From: Shewanella holmiensis
GTDB taxonomy: Bacteria; Pseudomonadota; Gammaproteobacteria; Enterobacterales; Shewanellaceae
Assembly (NCBI RefSeq): GCF_025370255.1
Contig: NZ_JAMTCD010000011.1
Coordinates: 1 to 64,000 of the forward strand
Reading direction: 5' to 3'
DNA length: 64,000 nucleotides
In this document: piece by piece, positions 7,787-18,311 of the stretch
Layout of the letters: each line of letters opens with the position of its first letter
How positions within the stretch are numbered: the first letter of the stretch is position 1
Notes under the pieces: generated by a model
The model's database searches: none
Seen by the model: only the letters and a program-made list of their open reading frames with translations
Told to the model about the DNA's origin: nothing
Made by a program: the position numbers and the translations under genes

Positions 7787-9739
7787 CTACTCAGTTTTGT
7801 TTAAACGCGTTTCAATTAAGGTATCAATAACCGCTGGATCGGCCAGTGTTGAAGAATCACCTAAATTGGTTACCTCGTTAGCGGCAATTTTACGTAAGAA
7901 ACGACGCATAATTTTGCCTGAACGGGTTTTAGGTAATCCTGTTGCCCACTGAATTAAATCCGGTGTAGCTAACGCGCCAATTTCTTTACGAACCCATAAA
8001 CGCAACTCTTGACGTAACTCTTCAGTAGGTTCCACATCACGCGTTAAAGTGACGTAGGCATAAATACCCTGACCTTTAATGTCATGTGGGTATCCCACTA
8101 CCGCGGCTTCTGCTACTAGTTCATGTGCAACTAAAGCGCTTTCAACCTCAGCGGTACCTAAACGGTGACCTGATACGTTAATGACGTCATCCACACGACC
8201 AGTAATCCAGTAATACCCGTCCTCGTCACGGCGAGCACCGTCACCAGTGAAGTACATACCACGGAAGGTTTTAAAGTAAGTTAGAGCAAAACGATCGTGG
8301 TCGCCATAAATGGTACGCATTTGTCCTGGCCATGAATCTAAAATAACTAAATTGCCTTCTGTTGCACCGTCAACAATGTTACCCATGTTATCGACTAGGG
8401 CAGGTTGCACACCAAAGAAAGGACGTGTTGCGGAACCAGGCTTAGTATCAGTCGCACCCGGTAATGGGCTAATCAAAATGCCGCCGGTTTCAGTTTGCCA
8501 CCAAGTGTCTACAATTGGGCATTGCTCATGTCCAATCACTTCATGGTACCAACGCCATGCTTCAGGGTTAATTGGTTCACCAACTGAGCCCATAATGCGC
8601 AGTGAATCACCTTTATAATCACTGAATTGCTCTTTACCTTCAGCCATTAACGCACGAATTAACGTGGGTGCAGTATAAAGAATATTCACTTTATGACGGT
8701 CAATCATTTCACCTAAACGAGAAGGTGTAGGTGAATTAGGCACGCCCTCATGTATTAGCACAGTGGCGCCATTAGCGAGGGGACCATAAACCATATAGGA
8801 GTGGCCCGTAATCCAACCCACATCGGCAGTACACCAGTAAACTTCACCCGGTTTATAATCAAACACATATTCATGGGTCATTGATGCATAAACCATGTAA
8901 CCACCAGTGGTGTGTAACACACCTTTAGGATTACCGGTTGAGCCAGAGGTATACAGCAAGAATAGTGGGTCTTCTGCACCCATTTCTTCATATTGGCAAT
9001 GTTCTGATGCAACATCCATCAATGCATTCCACCAGATGTCACGGCCTTCAACCCAATCGATGTCGCCACCAGTACGGTTAAGGACAATGACCTTTTCAAC
9101 ACAGTTCACATCTGGGTGTGCAATTGCTTCATCGACACTGCGTTTTAGTGGGATTTTACGTCCACCACGAATACCTTCATCGGCAGTGATAATAACTTTT
9201 GATTTACCGTCAATCACGCGAGAGGCGATCGAGTCTGGGGAAAAACCACCAAACACGACAGAGTGAATGGCACCAATACGGGCACAGGCCAGCATTGCTA
9301 CAGCAGCTTCAGGTACCATAGGCATGTACATGGTAACCACATCACCTTTAGTCACGCCTTGGCTTCGCAGGGCGTTGGCAAACTTACATACATCAGCATG
9401 CAGTTCAGCATAGGTGATTTTGCGTTGCTCACTGGCGTCATCGCCTTCCCAAATAATTGCAACAGTGTCACCATTTTTTTCAAGGTGACGGTCTAAACAG
9501 TTGGCTGAGGCGTTTAATGTGCCATCATAAAACCAATTGATTGATAAATTGTGATCGTCAAACGAGGTTTTTTTCACTTTAGTGTAAGGCTTGATCCAAT
9601 CAATGCGCTTACCATGTTCTCTCCAGAAACCTTCTGGATTAACAATGGACTCCTGGTACATTTTTTTATATTGATCATTATCGACCAGTGCATTTTCAGC
9701 GATAGCGCTAGGCACTTTGTAGAGAGACTGCGAGCTCAT
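7787..9739 (-). CDS. acs: Acetyl-CoA synthetase
   Basis: A 650-residue AMP-forming acetate-CoA ligase that makes acetyl-CoA from acetate, ATP and CoA in the cytoplasm. The adenylation motif [15 protein letters not shown], the WWQTETGG motif, the [29 protein letters not shown] stretch (shown here only in part) and the C-terminal [13 protein letters not shown] with the lysine normally acetylated by Pat/AcuA are all present; the length is that of E. coli Acs (652). The ATG at 9739 has GGGAAG upstream. The gene is divergent from a CrbS-type sensor kinase, the known regulator of acs in Vibrio and Pseudomonas. Two hairpins follow the stop codon. Confidence 0.97.
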   Translation of the reverse strand: MSSQSLYKVPSAIAENALVDNDQYKKMYQESIVNPEGFWREHGKRIDWIKPYTKVKKTSFDDHNLSINWFYDGTLNASANCLDRHLEKNGDTVAIIWEGDDASEQRKITYAELHADVCKFANALRSQGVTKGDVVTMYMPMVPEAAVAMLACARIGAIHSVVFGGFSPDSIASRVIDGKSKVIITADEGIRGGRKIPLKRSVDEAIAHPDVNCVEKVIVLNRTGGDIDWVEGRDIWWNALMDVASEHCQYEEMGAEDPLFLLYTSGSTGNPKGVLHTTGGYMVYASMTHEYVFDYKPGEVYWCTADVGWITGHSYMVYGPLANGATVLIHEGVPNSPTPSRLGEMIDRHKVNILYTAPTLIRALMAEGKEQFSDYKGDSLRIMGSVGEPINPEAWRWYHEVIGHEQCPIVDTWWQTETGGILISPLPGATDTKPGSATRPFFGVQPALVDNMGNIVDGATEGNLVILDSWPGQMRTIYGDHDRFALTYFKTFRGMYFTGDGARRDEDGYYWITGRVDDVINVSGHRLGTAEVESALVAHELVAEAAVVGYPHDIKGQGIYAYVTLTRDVEPTEELRQELRLWVRKEIGALATPDLIQWATGLPKTRSGKIMRRFLRKIAANEVTNLGDSSTLADPAVIDTLIETRLNKTE

Positions 9740-9803
9740 AGGGGCTTCCCTTTCTATAAATGGCGTGGTGAAAGTATCATCTGCAACAGGCTTAGAACAC
9801 TAT

Positions 9804-9817
9804 TAGACCTTGGTCTA
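9804..9817. promoter_or_regulatory. Inverted repeat in acs-crbS promoter region
   Basis: TAGACC (9804-9809) and GGTCTA (9812-9817) form a perfect 6-bp dyad around TT, 65-78 nt upstream of the acs start and about 200 nt upstream of the divergent kinase. A LuxR-type activator such as CrbR could bind here; this is inference from position and symmetry only. Confidence 0.4.
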
Positions 9818-10017
9818 GTTTAATAAAGTCCTTATTATTTAACCTGTTGCACGTGCTAAACTGTTGTACTTTTAGACATGTATGTTGTGAATTCTATTGC
9901 GCAACATGATATTGCTTGTTTAATGGACAATCATTGAAGGCTTTGAAAAGATAACCAAATAACAACAAGAATGATATCGGATGACTCATTCAATAATTCA
10001 AGGTAATAAATCGCGTT

Positions 10018-13000
10018 ATGAATTTAACTCTTTTTGTGGCAATTATTGCCGTGTGTTATGTGTCGCTGCTGTTTATTTTGGCGTGGGGGGCAGAACGTTG
10101 GTTCACTAAAATCACCCAAAAAGTGCAAGTGTGGATTTATGGTTTGAGCCTAGCGGTTTATTGCTCATCTTGGAGCTTTCTTGGCACTGTTGGCCAGTCT
10201 GCCAATAATTTGTGGTCTTTTTTACCGATTTTTATTGGCCCGATCATCATTTTTACCTTTGGTTTTGGGTTGCTTCGCAAAATGGTGGTAGTGTCTAAAG
10301 CGCAAAATATTACCTCAGTGGCTGACTTTATTGCTGCTCGATATGGTAAGTCCCAGTTGCTTGCGGCGTTAGTCACTTTGATTGCTTTATTTGGCATCAT
10401 GCCGTACATCGCTTTGCAGCTCAAAGCCATGGTGTTTTCGCTGAATTTATTTCAACCCGCAGATGCGCCTTTAAACCAGCAGGGCGTGCCTTTACTGATC
10501 ACCTTTATTTTGGCTGTATTTGCCATTTTATTTGGTACTCGCAAGTTAGATGCCACCGAACACAATCCTGGCATGATGGTCGCTATTGCCTTTGAGTCAT
10601 TGGTGAAGTTAACCGCATTTTTGCTGGTGGGGGTGGTAATCAGTTTTGGTTTTTTTGATGGCTTTGATGATATTTGGCAGCAGGCAAATGAGCGTGATTT
10701 AATTGAATTTGGCCAGTTAAGAATTGAGTCGCTCTTGCCCGAGCTAGTGGTTGGTATGGCAGCTTTTTTGTGTATGCCAAGACAGTTTCATGTGATGGTA
10801 GTTGAGTGTGGCGGAGAATCTATTCTCAAAAAAGCCCGCTGGATATTCCCAATTTATCTAGCATTATTTGGTATTTTTGTCGCGCCTTTAGCGCTTGCAG
10901 GTAAAATATTATTAGGTGATAGCGTCGCTGCCGATACTTATGTGATTAATTTACCGCTGGCGTTAGACCAGCCCATATTGGCGGTCATTGCGCTATTGGG
11001 TACCTTATCAGCCGCAACTGGCATGGTGATTGTGGCTGTGGTCACTATCAGCGTAATGATCAGTAATGAATGGCTAGTACCAATCATGCTGAGAACTGGG
11101 CAAATCAGGCAGAAAAATTTCAGTCAATTTTCGCAGTTACTCCTTAATGCCAGACGTTTGGCTATTGTCATTATTCTTGGATTTGGCTATATCAGCTACT
11201 TAACCTTTGTTGACAGTGATTCACTGTCACACTTAGGGATGTTGTCCTTTGGCGCCTTCGCCCAGCTTGCGCCAGCCTTAATTGGTGGTTTGTATTGGAA
11301 ATACGGTAACCGAAATGGGGTTTACTTAGGCTTAAGTGTGGGCTTTAGTTTGTGGTGTTACATTCTGTTTTTCAGTGATAATGATGTTAGCGCACTGGCT
11401 CATTTTGGCGCCAATCAGGGCATATTAGACACCATCAAACCCAATGTCAGTGATATTCTAACTGCGCTATTAGCCAATATAGTTTGTTATGTCTTAGGGT
11501 CTTTATGGTTCAGAGCTGGTGTTGCTGAGCGAATTCAAGCCAGTAACTTTGTTAAACCCTGGCATTTAAAACAAAATGACAATAAGCGTCAGGGGCCGAT
11601 TGCCCAGCAGGATTTACTGATCCTCGCCAGCCGCTTTGTTAGCCCAACCCGCGCCTATGAAAGCTTTAGCCGTTTTTCAGCCGACGCAGTTAAAAGTGAC
11701 AGTTGGCATAAAGCTGCGCCCGATGAACTTATCGCCCATACAGAACACATGTTGGCTGGGGTACTAGGTGCATCCAGTGCTAAGTTGGTGATGGACTCTG
11801 TCATGCAGGGACGTGACTTGGCACTAGATGAAGTCTTTAGCTTAGTGGATGAAGCCTCATCAAAAATCATTTTAAGTCAGGACATGTTACGCGGTGCAAT
11901 TGAACATGCTTATGAGGGCATGAGTGTTGTTGATAAAGATCTTAATTTGATGGCGTGGAATTTCAAATATGCCGAGCTTTATCAATATCCTGAAGGCTTT
12001 TTGAAACAAGGTATGCCTATTAGTGAAGTGGTGAGATTTAATGCTGCTAGGGGCTTTTGTGGCGCGGGGGATATTGACCATCAAGTCGAGGTGCGTGTAC
12101 AGCACATGCGCAATGGCACGCCTCATATTTCAGAGCGTGAACGCAAAGACGGCAAGGTCATTAAAATTCAAGGCAATCCTATGCCTGATGGAGGCTTTGT
12201 CATGACCTTTACTGATATTACTCAGTATCGTTTACAGGAAAAAGCCTTAAAAGAAGCCAATGAAACGTTAGAAGAAAGGGTTAAAGAGCGCACTTATGAG
12301 TTAGCGCTACTTAACAGTGAATTGCTTGAAGCTAAAGCCCAAGAAGAACTGGCTAATGCTTCTAAAACCCGCTTTTTAGCGGCCGTCGGTCATGATTTAA
12401 TGCAACCTCTTAATGCGGCAAGGTTATTTACCGCGTCTTTATCTCAATATCCAAATTTAGATTTAGAAGCCCGAACCACGCTTACTCATGTTAACAGCTC
12501 ATTAAAAACGGCTGGTGAATTGCTAACGGATTTGTTGGATATTTCTAAGCTGGATTCTGGCATGGTTGAGGTTAACCGCCGAGACTTTGCTGTGGGCGAG
12601 GTGCTTAATGCCTTAGCAATCGAATTTGATGCTATGGCGCAAGATAGCCAAATTAAGTTTACTTTAATCCCCTCAAAATTAACCGTTAACTCAGATCCCG
12701 CATTACTCAGACGTATTTTACAAAACTTCCTCACTAATGCTTATCGTTATGCAAGAGGCGGCAGGGTGTTAATGGGTTGTCGCCGCCGCGGTGATCATAT
12801 TGAAATTCAAGTGTTCGATACAGGATGTGGCATTGGTGCCGATGACATTAAAGAAATATTTCGTGAGTTTAAACGCTTAAACCATCCAAGTAGTCGCAAT
12901 GTTAGCGGCCTAGGTTTAGGATTAGCTATTGCCGATAGGATCAGCAAAGTGCTTGAACATGACATTAATGTCACATCACAATTAGGTGATGGCTCAATGT

Positions 13001-13449
13001 TTTCAGTCTTGGTGCCATTAGGTAAAACCGTGCATGAGCTTGAAACCAAACCCCATTCCAGTTTGTTGCAGCCGTTAGCGGGTGTAAAAGTATTATGTAT
13101 TGATAATGAAGAAGCTATTTTAGCGGGGTTAGAATCATTATTAACTCGTTGGCAATGTGAGGTGGTTTGTGCCAAAGATTTGGCCGATGCACGAATTAAA
13201 CTCGGTTTGAAAGGGATTGCGCCTGATATCGTACTGGCAGATTATCACCTTGACGATGACCAAAACGGTGTGGATGCAATGGATGGTATTCGAGCCCGCT
13301 ATGGGCAACATTTACCGGGTATTTTGATCACCGCAAATACCAATAAACAGTTAGTTGAAGATGTTGAAAAACGTGGTTATCACTATATGGCTAAAATGGT
13401 TAAGCCTGCGGCATTAAGAGCGCTTATTTCCAGTCTGGTGAAAAACTGA
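10018..13449 (+). CDS. crbS: CrbS-type hybrid histidine kinase with sodium/solute symporter domain
   Basis: A 1143-residue membrane sensor. Residues about 1-500 form a multi-span SLC5-like (sodium:solute symporter) domain; next come a linker (about 520-620), a PAS domain (about 625-735), a coiled coil, a HisKA domain with phosphoacceptor H792 (AAVGHDLMQPLNAARL), an HATPase domain (NAYRYARGG, DTGCGIG, GLGLGLAI) and a C-terminal receiver with D1075 (VLADYHLDDDQ). This is the architecture of CrbS, which with the LuxR-type CrbR activates acs in the acetate switch. Its position divergent from acs supports this. No response regulator gene is nearby, so the partner is probably encoded elsewhere. The ATG at 10018 has a weakly spaced AAGG upstream. 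Confidence 0.88.
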   Translation: MNLTLFVAIIAVCYVSLLFILAWGAERWFTKITQKVQVWIYGLSLAVYCSSWSFLGTVGQSANNLWSFLPIFIGPIIIFTFGFGLLRKMVVVSKAQNITSVADFIAARYGKSQLLAALVTLIALFGIMPYIALQLKAMVFSLNLFQPADAPLNQQGVPLLITFILAVFAILFGTRKLDATEHNPGMMVAIAFESLVKLTAFLLVGVVISFGFFDGFDDIWQQANERDLIEFGQLRIESLLPELVVGMAAFLCMPRQFHVMVVECGGESILKKARWIFPIYLALFGIFVAPLALAGKILLGDSVAADTYVINLPLALDQPILAVIALLGTLSAATGMVIVAVVTISVMISNEWLVPIMLRTGQIRQKNFSQFSQLLLNARRLAIVIILGFGYISYLTFVDSDSLSHLGMLSFGAFAQLAPALIGGLYWKYGNRNGVYLGLSVGFSLWCYILFFSDNDVSALAHFGANQGILDTIKPNVSDILTALLANIVCYVLGSLWFRAGVAERIQASNFVKPWHLKQNDNKRQGPIAQQDLLILASRFVSPTRAYESFSRFSADAVKSDSWHKAAPDELIAHTEHMLAGVLGASSAKLVMDSVMQGRDLALDEVFSLVDEASSKIILSQDMLRGAIEHAYEGMSVVDKDLNLMAWNFKYAELYQYPEGFLKQGMPISEVVRFNAARGFCGAGDIDHQVEVRVQHMRNGTPHISERERKDGKVIKIQGNPMPDGGFVMTFTDITQYRLQEKALKEANETLEERVKERTYELALLNSELLEAKAQEELANASKTRFLAAVGHDLMQPLNAARLFTASLSQYPNLDLEARTTLTHVNSSLKTAGELLTDLLDISKLDSGMVEVNRRDFAVGEVLNALAIEFDAMAQDSQIKFTLIPSKLTVNSDPALLRRILQNFLTNAYRYARGGRVLMGCRRRGDHIEIQVFDTGCGIGADDIKEIFREFKRLNHPSSRNVSGLGLGLAIADRISKVLEHDINVTSQLGDGSMFSVLVPLGKTVHELETKPHSSLLQPLAGVKVLCIDNEEAILAGLESLLTRWQCEVVCAKDLADARIKLGLKGIAPDIVLADYHLDDDQNGVDAMDGIRARYGQHLPGILITANTNKQLVEDVEKRGYHYMAKMVKPAALRALISSLVKN

Positions 13450-13502
13450 TCGAGCTTATAACCCCTTTAGTGGCATAAAAATGTATGGAGTAAAGGCAAA
13501 AT

Positions 13503-14105
13503 ATGTTAACAGTATATGGTGATATCAAGTCCGGAAATTGCTACAAGGTCAAACTGGTATTAAGTCTGCTTGGCATACCGCATCACTGGCATGATATGGA
13601 TATTTTACAGGGTGATACACAGGACGATTGGTACTTGCAAAAGCACCCATTTGGCAAAATTCCATTAATTGAAACCGCAAACGGCCAAATATTGTCTGAA
13701 TCTAATGCCATTATGGGTTATTTAGCTGAAAACTCTGCACTGATCCCCAATGATCCTTTTGATAAAGCCAAAATGTATCAATGGATGTTTTTTGAACAAT
13801 ACAGCCATGAGCCATACATCGCCGTCGCCCGCTTCATTCAGTATTATTTGGGGATGCCAGAAGACAGGCTAGATGAATATAAAGCGATTCATAAAAAAGG
13901 TTATAAAGCATTAGACTTAATGGAGCTCACCCTCAAAAACTCAGCTTTTCTAGTGGGGGAACAATTCACTTTAGCTGATATTGCTTTGTTTGCTTATACC
14001 CATGTAGCTCACCAAGGTGGATTTGATTTAAAAAATTATCCATCAATTAAACAATGGCTTACCAATGTTGAGCAGCAAAGTGGGTTTGTTGGGATGATAG
14101 CGTAA
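13503..14105 (+). CDS. Glutathione S-transferase family protein
   Basis: A 200-residue protein with an N-terminal thioredoxin-like domain (residues 1-77; SGNCYKVKLVLSLLGI, the cis-proline GKIPLIE, and SESNAI for the glutathione gamma-glutamyl site) and an all-helical C-terminal domain with FTLADIALFAYTH. It probably conjugates or reduces small electrophiles with glutathione; the substrate is not known. GGAG lies at 13487-13490 ahead of the ATG. The gene starts 53 nt after crbS on the same strand and could be read with it, though no acetate role is implied. Confidence 0.9.
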   Translation: MLTVYGDIKSGNCYKVKLVLSLLGIPHHWHDMDILQGDTQDDWYLQKHPFGKIPLIETANGQILSESNAIMGYLAENSALIPNDPFDKAKMYQWMFFEQYSHEPYIAVARFIQYYLGMPEDRLDEYKAIHKKGYKALDLMELTLKNSAFLVGEQFTLADIALFAYTHVAHQGGFDLKNYPSIKQWLTNVEQQSGFVGMIA

Positions 14106-14633
14106 TGTTAGCCACGTACGATATTGTTGACATAAATTGCCACTAGAACTGGCAGAATTCAGCACAGTAGCCACACTTTGTGAGTTCATTCCTAAAAGCT
14201 TGTCTATATCTGCCATAGAGGTTCACCGCATTTCTGATTGTTGATGTTGCAGATTAACAATATGATTGGCAATAGATTTTACTTAACAGACTTACAGTGT
14301 TTATTGCTAAGTGTATTAGCCCAAAGCTTGCCCAAATTCGTTGAAAGTTGTAACTAGAACACATTACTGTAATCTATGAAAGTAGACTAAGCGAACTTAC
14401 AGGTGATGGTCGATTTTATTCACTGGAACATGTAAAAAACTAATTCATTTCGTTTTAAGTGATGATGTTACGCGATAAGCTATGCTGGATGAAAAAGCAA
14501 TTTAGAGTGATTGCTATCTTCCCCCCAAAGACTTAATGATTACAATCAGCTCTTGGCTTTCAGAAATCAGTAATAGCTAAATAGATGATATAAAAAGTGT
14601 TAGTCACACAAACGGAAAAGGAAAAGGAATATC
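14106..14633. other. AT-rich gap, no convincing gene
   Basis: About 530 nt without a supported gene. A short stretch at 14356-14445 is open for about 28 codons and ends ELTGDGRFYSLEHVKN before a stop, but has no start codon or RBS and matches no family I know. The stem TTGCCA/TGGCAG at about 14138-14155 lacks a T tract. The gap looks like decayed sequence at the left edge of an accessory patch. Confidence 0.4.
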
Positions 14634-14981
14634 ATGGACGAATTAATTCGTGATTTGCAGCTGCACAACCTTCGAGTTGAGCGAAAAAAAACGAAACTTC
14701 TAATTAGGCTAAATGGATTAGCTAATCCAATCTATATTTCTAAAGATATCCCTACAAATACTTATATGCTGAATACGTACGATTGGATTTCAGTTTTGAG
14801 TTCATCCGCCCTGATGTTCGGTGGGATTGTTTCTTCGCAGTCAGAAAGTCTATCAGGAGCATTGATTGTGGCGATGGCAATGTTTGGCTATATATCCGTA
14901 ATTCTTACTGAACTTAAATCGAAAGCGGTAAGAGATGTGCTATATAAATACAACCACCAAGGTGCCTCACAAAGCGATTAA
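14634..14981 (+). CDS. Hypothetical small membrane protein
   Basis: A 115-residue protein of unknown family. The first 45 residues are basic and polar; two hydrophobic segments lie at about 51-67 (WISVLSSSALMFGGIVS) and 73-90 (LSGALIVAMAMFGYISVI), so an inner-membrane hairpin with both ends in the cytoplasm is likely. AAAAGGAAAAGGA precedes the ATG at 14634, which supports translation. It stands alone on an AT-rich stretch next to a truncated MerR gene, and could be horizontally acquired. No function is assigned. Confidence 0.6.
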   Translation: MDELIRDLQLHNLRVERKKTKLLIRLNGLANPIYISKDIPTNTYMLNTYDWISVLSSSALMFGGIVSSQSESLSGALIVAMAMFGYISVILTELKSKAVRDVLYKYNHQGASQSD

Positions 14982-15068
14982 TTTTGTTGCCCTAGCATAA
15001 ATACGCTCGGATCACGGTACGTGAAAAAACCACGACAATTAATTTCGCACTAGGTGCCCAATTAAACA

Positions 15069-15308
15069 ATGTATATTGGTGAATTTGCAAAATTAACCGG
15101 AACAACACCTAAAACAATTAGATTTTACGAGTCTTTTGGTTTGATACCAGAGCCTTTGAGAAAAGGAAAGTATCGGGTATACGACCATACATACATCGAA
15201 ACTGTTAAGCAGATTAAAAGGGCTCAAGATTCAGATTCAAATAGCGTTAAAAATCTACAAATAGTGCTAATTCTTAATTTGATTTCCGCCTCAATATTAT
15301 CTTCTTAA
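15069..15308 (+). CDS. Truncated MerR-family regulator
   Basis: A 79-residue reading frame. Residues 1-52 are a normal MerR winged-helix DNA-binding domain (IGEFAKLTGTTPKTIRFYES, GLIPEPLRKGKYRVY, IKRAQ). After IKRAQD the sequence departs from the family (DSDSNSVKNLQIV) and stops, whereas full MerR proteins run to 110-150 residues with a dimerisation helix and effector domain. Family-like residues can be guessed in other frames downstream, so a frameshift or deletion is likely. No good ribosome-binding site precedes the ATG. Probably a pseudogene remnant, though a short DNA-binding peptide cannot be excluded. Confidence 0.6.
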   Translation: MYIGEFAKLTGTTPKTIRFYESFGLIPEPLRKGKYRVYDHTYIETVKQIKRAQDSDSNSVKNLQIVLILNLISASILSS

Positions 15309-15472
15309 TCCCCCTAAGAGATGATAGGTCTTCTTTTATATTTGTAAAAATACGTTTTAACTCCTAATGTTAACTGGGTTTAGTTTTTTGGGTATATAAA
15401 CTTTTTACAAATGCGGTCGGTTAACTTAAATAATTATAAAATGAATATGTTGATTATTTGAAAAGGACATTT

Positions 15473-17797
15473 ATGAACATAAGACGAAAATTAGTACTTG
15501 GTGCAACTGTCATTGGTTTTGTTCCAGTATTAGTGGCAGCTCTTGTGCTTTCTTGGGAGGCGAATATTACAGGAAAAGTACTACTTGAAGCGCAAGCAAA
15601 CAATCAGCTGATATCCGTTAGAGATGTGACCTTGGAAAATGTTGAAACCTATTTTGACTTAGTGAAAAAAAACATCAATTCAATAACAACGAGTCAAACA
15701 ACAATTGAAGCCATGGCAGACTTTAGTGGCAGTTTTTCATCGCATGCCCAAAAAGCAGATTTACCTGTCGTGAAAACAACTTCTGCAGTCTTTCAATTTT
15801 ATCAGCAAAAGTTTGCGCCATTATTTAAAAAATATAATGCAGAAGACCCACCTATCTCGACTAGTTTTAATAAAATGAATGCAAATGCTATGGCATTACA
15901 ATATAGCTATATTAGTCAAAATGATGCTGATTTAGATAAAAAACATGCCTTAGTTTATTCTCCAGATTACTCTGCTTACTCTGAGTCCCATGGTTTTTAT
16001 CATGTTAACTTCCGTGAATTAATTGCAAACTTTGGTTATAAAGACTTAATACTTATTGATCCTAAAACCTCTGATATCGTCTACTCAGTATCAAAGAATA
16101 TTGATTTTGCGACAAACTTGAAAAACGGGCCATTTGCTAATACTGGTTTAGCACAAGCTTACAATGCCATTGTGGCAAACCCGGTAAAAGGTGAGGTATC
16201 AATTACGGACTTCTCAAGTTATGAACCCAGTCTGGGTTTTCCTATAATGTTTATCGCCGCACCTATTTTTGATATGGATAACTTCATTGGCGTGATAGTT
16301 GTTAAGTCTTCAATCAAACAATTAAATGATATTTTTACGCATCATCAATCATGGCAAAATATTGGTCTTGGTGGAACTGGCGAAACATATGTCGTAGGAC
16401 AGGACTCAAAACTGAGAAGTGTCAGTCGTTTGTTTATTGAGAATCCGGATAAATACCTATCTGTTCTAGAGAGCCAAGGAATGTCTAAGCTTGATTTGAA
16501 TAGAATTAAATTGAGTGGATCGCTTGTTGGGGTTGTACCGGTAAATACTGACGCTGTCCAACTTGGATTAAAAGGTGAAATTGGTTCGACTCGATATCAA
16601 AATTTGGCGGGAGATGGAGTGTTATCTGCATATCGTCCGTTTAAAATTGGTGATGCGAATTGGGTTTTAGTGAGCGAAATTAATGAAAATGAAGCTTTTG
16701 CAGCAACGGTTGAGCTGCAAAATGCTATTTTGAAAATTTCGATAGTGGTTATTTGTATTGCTTTAATTATGTCTGCGTTAGCGGGTTATATTTTCTCGAA
16801 ATCCATGACAAGCCCAATCATGACAACGATCAATACGCTTAAGAATATCGCTGAGGGCGACGGCGATTTGACTCAACGTTTAGATGACAAACGTCAAGAT
16901 GAAATGGGTGAGCTATCAAGGGAGTTTAATCGTTTTATTTCTAATGTGCACAATATCGTACTTCAAGTAGCTTCGAACTCTGCCAGTATTAAAAGCAATA
17001 TTGATAAGTTAAATGAAATTAGCCATACAACCACACTTGCCATGGTTGAGCAACGTAAACAAACTGATAATGTTGCAATTTCATTTGGTAATTTGAATAC
17101 CACTTCGCAAGATACTGCTGAGGTGACATCTCAAGTGATGCTTTCGGCAAAAGAAGCGGCTTTAGTGACTGATGATGGACGGCAAGTTGTTAAAAATAAT
17201 CAAGAAACGATTCTTAGTTTAGCCACAAGCCTTCGGGAAAGTTGTGGCACTATTGAGGCGTTGGGTAAAGAGGTTGAGAATATAGGTAGCGTACTTGCGG
17301 TAATACAAAGTATTGCAGAGCAAACCAATTTATTAGCTTTGAATGCCGCAATTGAAGCTGCAAGAGCTGGAGAGCAAGGAAGGGGGTTTGCAGTTGTGGC
17401 CGATGAAGTCCGCACCTTGGCTGCTAAAACCCAAGATAGCACAGCTGATATTCAAGAAACGATAAACAAATTAAAATCTACAGCAAGTATGGCGACTAGA
17501 ATGATGCACCAAAGTGAACAAATTGGACTAGACACTGTTAAGCAAAGTAGTCATGTTGAAAATGCGTTAAATGATATCTCAACTTTAATTAACCAAGTGT
17601 CTGATGCACTAGAAAGAGCTGCAGCAAATACAAAAGTACAATCCGGCTTGGTGTTTGAAATGGATAATAACATTCAATCTATCGCTATTTCAGCAGAAAG
17701 TGTTTCGTCGCAGGCACTCAAATCTGAAAACTTAAATGCAAATATTCAACAAAATTCAGATCGATTATTTGAATTAGTCGGTCGTTTTAAAACATAA
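15473..17797 (+). CDS. Methyl-accepting chemotaxis protein with periplasmic Cache domain
   Basis: A 774-residue chemoreceptor. TM1 is at about 8-30; residues about 31-415 form a large periplasmic sensor of dCache type ([14 protein letters not shown] and [21 protein letters not shown] are typical of the membrane-proximal part); TM2 is at about 419-441; a HAMP domain follows ([19 protein letters not shown]), then the signalling hairpin with the conserved tip [20 protein letters not shown] near 605-645. It would control CheA at the cell pole. No CheR/CheB tether pentapeptide is present at the C-terminus (GRFKT). The upstream TTG at 15458 is in frame, but ATG at 15473 has AAAAGGA at a suitable distance. 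The ligand is unknown. Confidence 0.93.
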   Translation: MNIRRKLVLGATVIGFVPVLVAALVLSWEANITGKVLLEAQANNQLISVRDVTLENVETYFDLVKKNINSITTSQTTIEAMADFSGSFSSHAQKADLPVVKTTSAVFQFYQQKFAPLFKKYNAEDPPISTSFNKMNANAMALQYSYISQNDADLDKKHALVYSPDYSAYSESHGFYHVNFRELIANFGYKDLILIDPKTSDIVYSVSKNIDFATNLKNGPFANTGLAQAYNAIVANPVKGEVSITDFSSYEPSLGFPIMFIAAPIFDMDNFIGVIVVKSSIKQLNDIFTHHQSWQNIGLGGTGETYVVGQDSKLRSVSRLFIENPDKYLSVLESQGMSKLDLNRIKLSGSLVGVVPVNTDAVQLGLKGEIGSTRYQNLAGDGVLSAYRPFKIGDANWVLVSEINENEAFAATVELQNAILKISIVVICIALIMSALAGYIFSKSMTSPIMTTINTLKNIAEGDGDLTQRLDDKRQDEMGELSREFNRFISNVHNIVLQVASNSASIKSNIDKLNEISHTTTLAMVEQRKQTDNVAISFGNLNTTSQDTAEVTSQVMLSAKEAALVTDDGRQVVKNNQETILSLATSLRESCGTIEALGKEVENIGSVLAVIQSIAEQTNLLALNAAIEAARAGEQGRGFAVVADEVRTLAAKTQDSTADIQETINKLKSTASMATRMMHQSEQIGLDTVKQSSHVENALNDISTLINQVSDALERAAANTKVQSGLVFEMDNNIQSIAISAESVSSQALKSENLNANIQQNSDRLFELVGRFKT

Positions 17798-17846
17798 CTT
17801 AAAATATGTATTAAACTGAACATTGGATTGTAAATACTTATTAAAC

Positions 17847-17875
17847 AGCCACTTGCCAGGTGGCTTTGTTGTGTT
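17847..17875 (+). terminator. Terminator of the chemoreceptor gene
   Basis: AGCCAC (17847-17852) pairs with GTGGCT (17860-17865) around a 7-nt loop and is followed by TTGTTGTGTTT. The stem is short and the T tract interrupted, so strength is moderate. It lies 49 nt past the stop codon. Confidence 0.6.
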
Positions 17876-18311
17876 TACTTCTCATAACTCGTTAATGTCA
17901 CGTCATTTGGCCTTGTTACCAGTGGGAAATTCAAGTTTGAATGTAACATATTGAACTTAGGCAGCTTCAAACCTCATGTACTTATCTGTTAACCAAAGCA
18001 GAGATAAAATGTTCATCATCAATTAACATAACTATTTATTGGATAATTAGTGATTTTCACCTCACTTAATTGGATGTATATACTATTGCAGCATTGTAAA
18101 AATACAGGTGACATAAGAGGTTAAATTTAGCTCACCAGTAGCATGATGGTACAAGTCTGTTAATGAGGGAAAAGATAAAGGGCTTTACAAACTATGTTAT
18201 TACAAACACACTTGTGCTCATTATCAGTAATTCAGTGTGTTAGATAATATTAACTAGATTAACGACTTAATTCTCTATATTCACTATGACACTTGTTCAA
18301 ATTGAGATGTA
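17876..18311. other. Intergenic region before the phosphopantetheinyl transferase
   Basis: About 435 nt of AT-rich sequence without a supported gene, repeat or hairpin of note. It presumably holds the promoter of the downstream gene; no confident promoter elements were identified. Confidence 0.4.

Noticed and set aside
7599-7952. Plus-strand open frame of 117 codons at the acs 3' end
   Set aside because: It crosses the acs terminator hairpin and runs antisense into acs; no family features.
8310-9823. Several plus-strand open frames of 77-119 codons opposite acs
   Set aside because: They lie fully inside acs on the other strand, have no family features and follow the antisense of a well-conserved gene.
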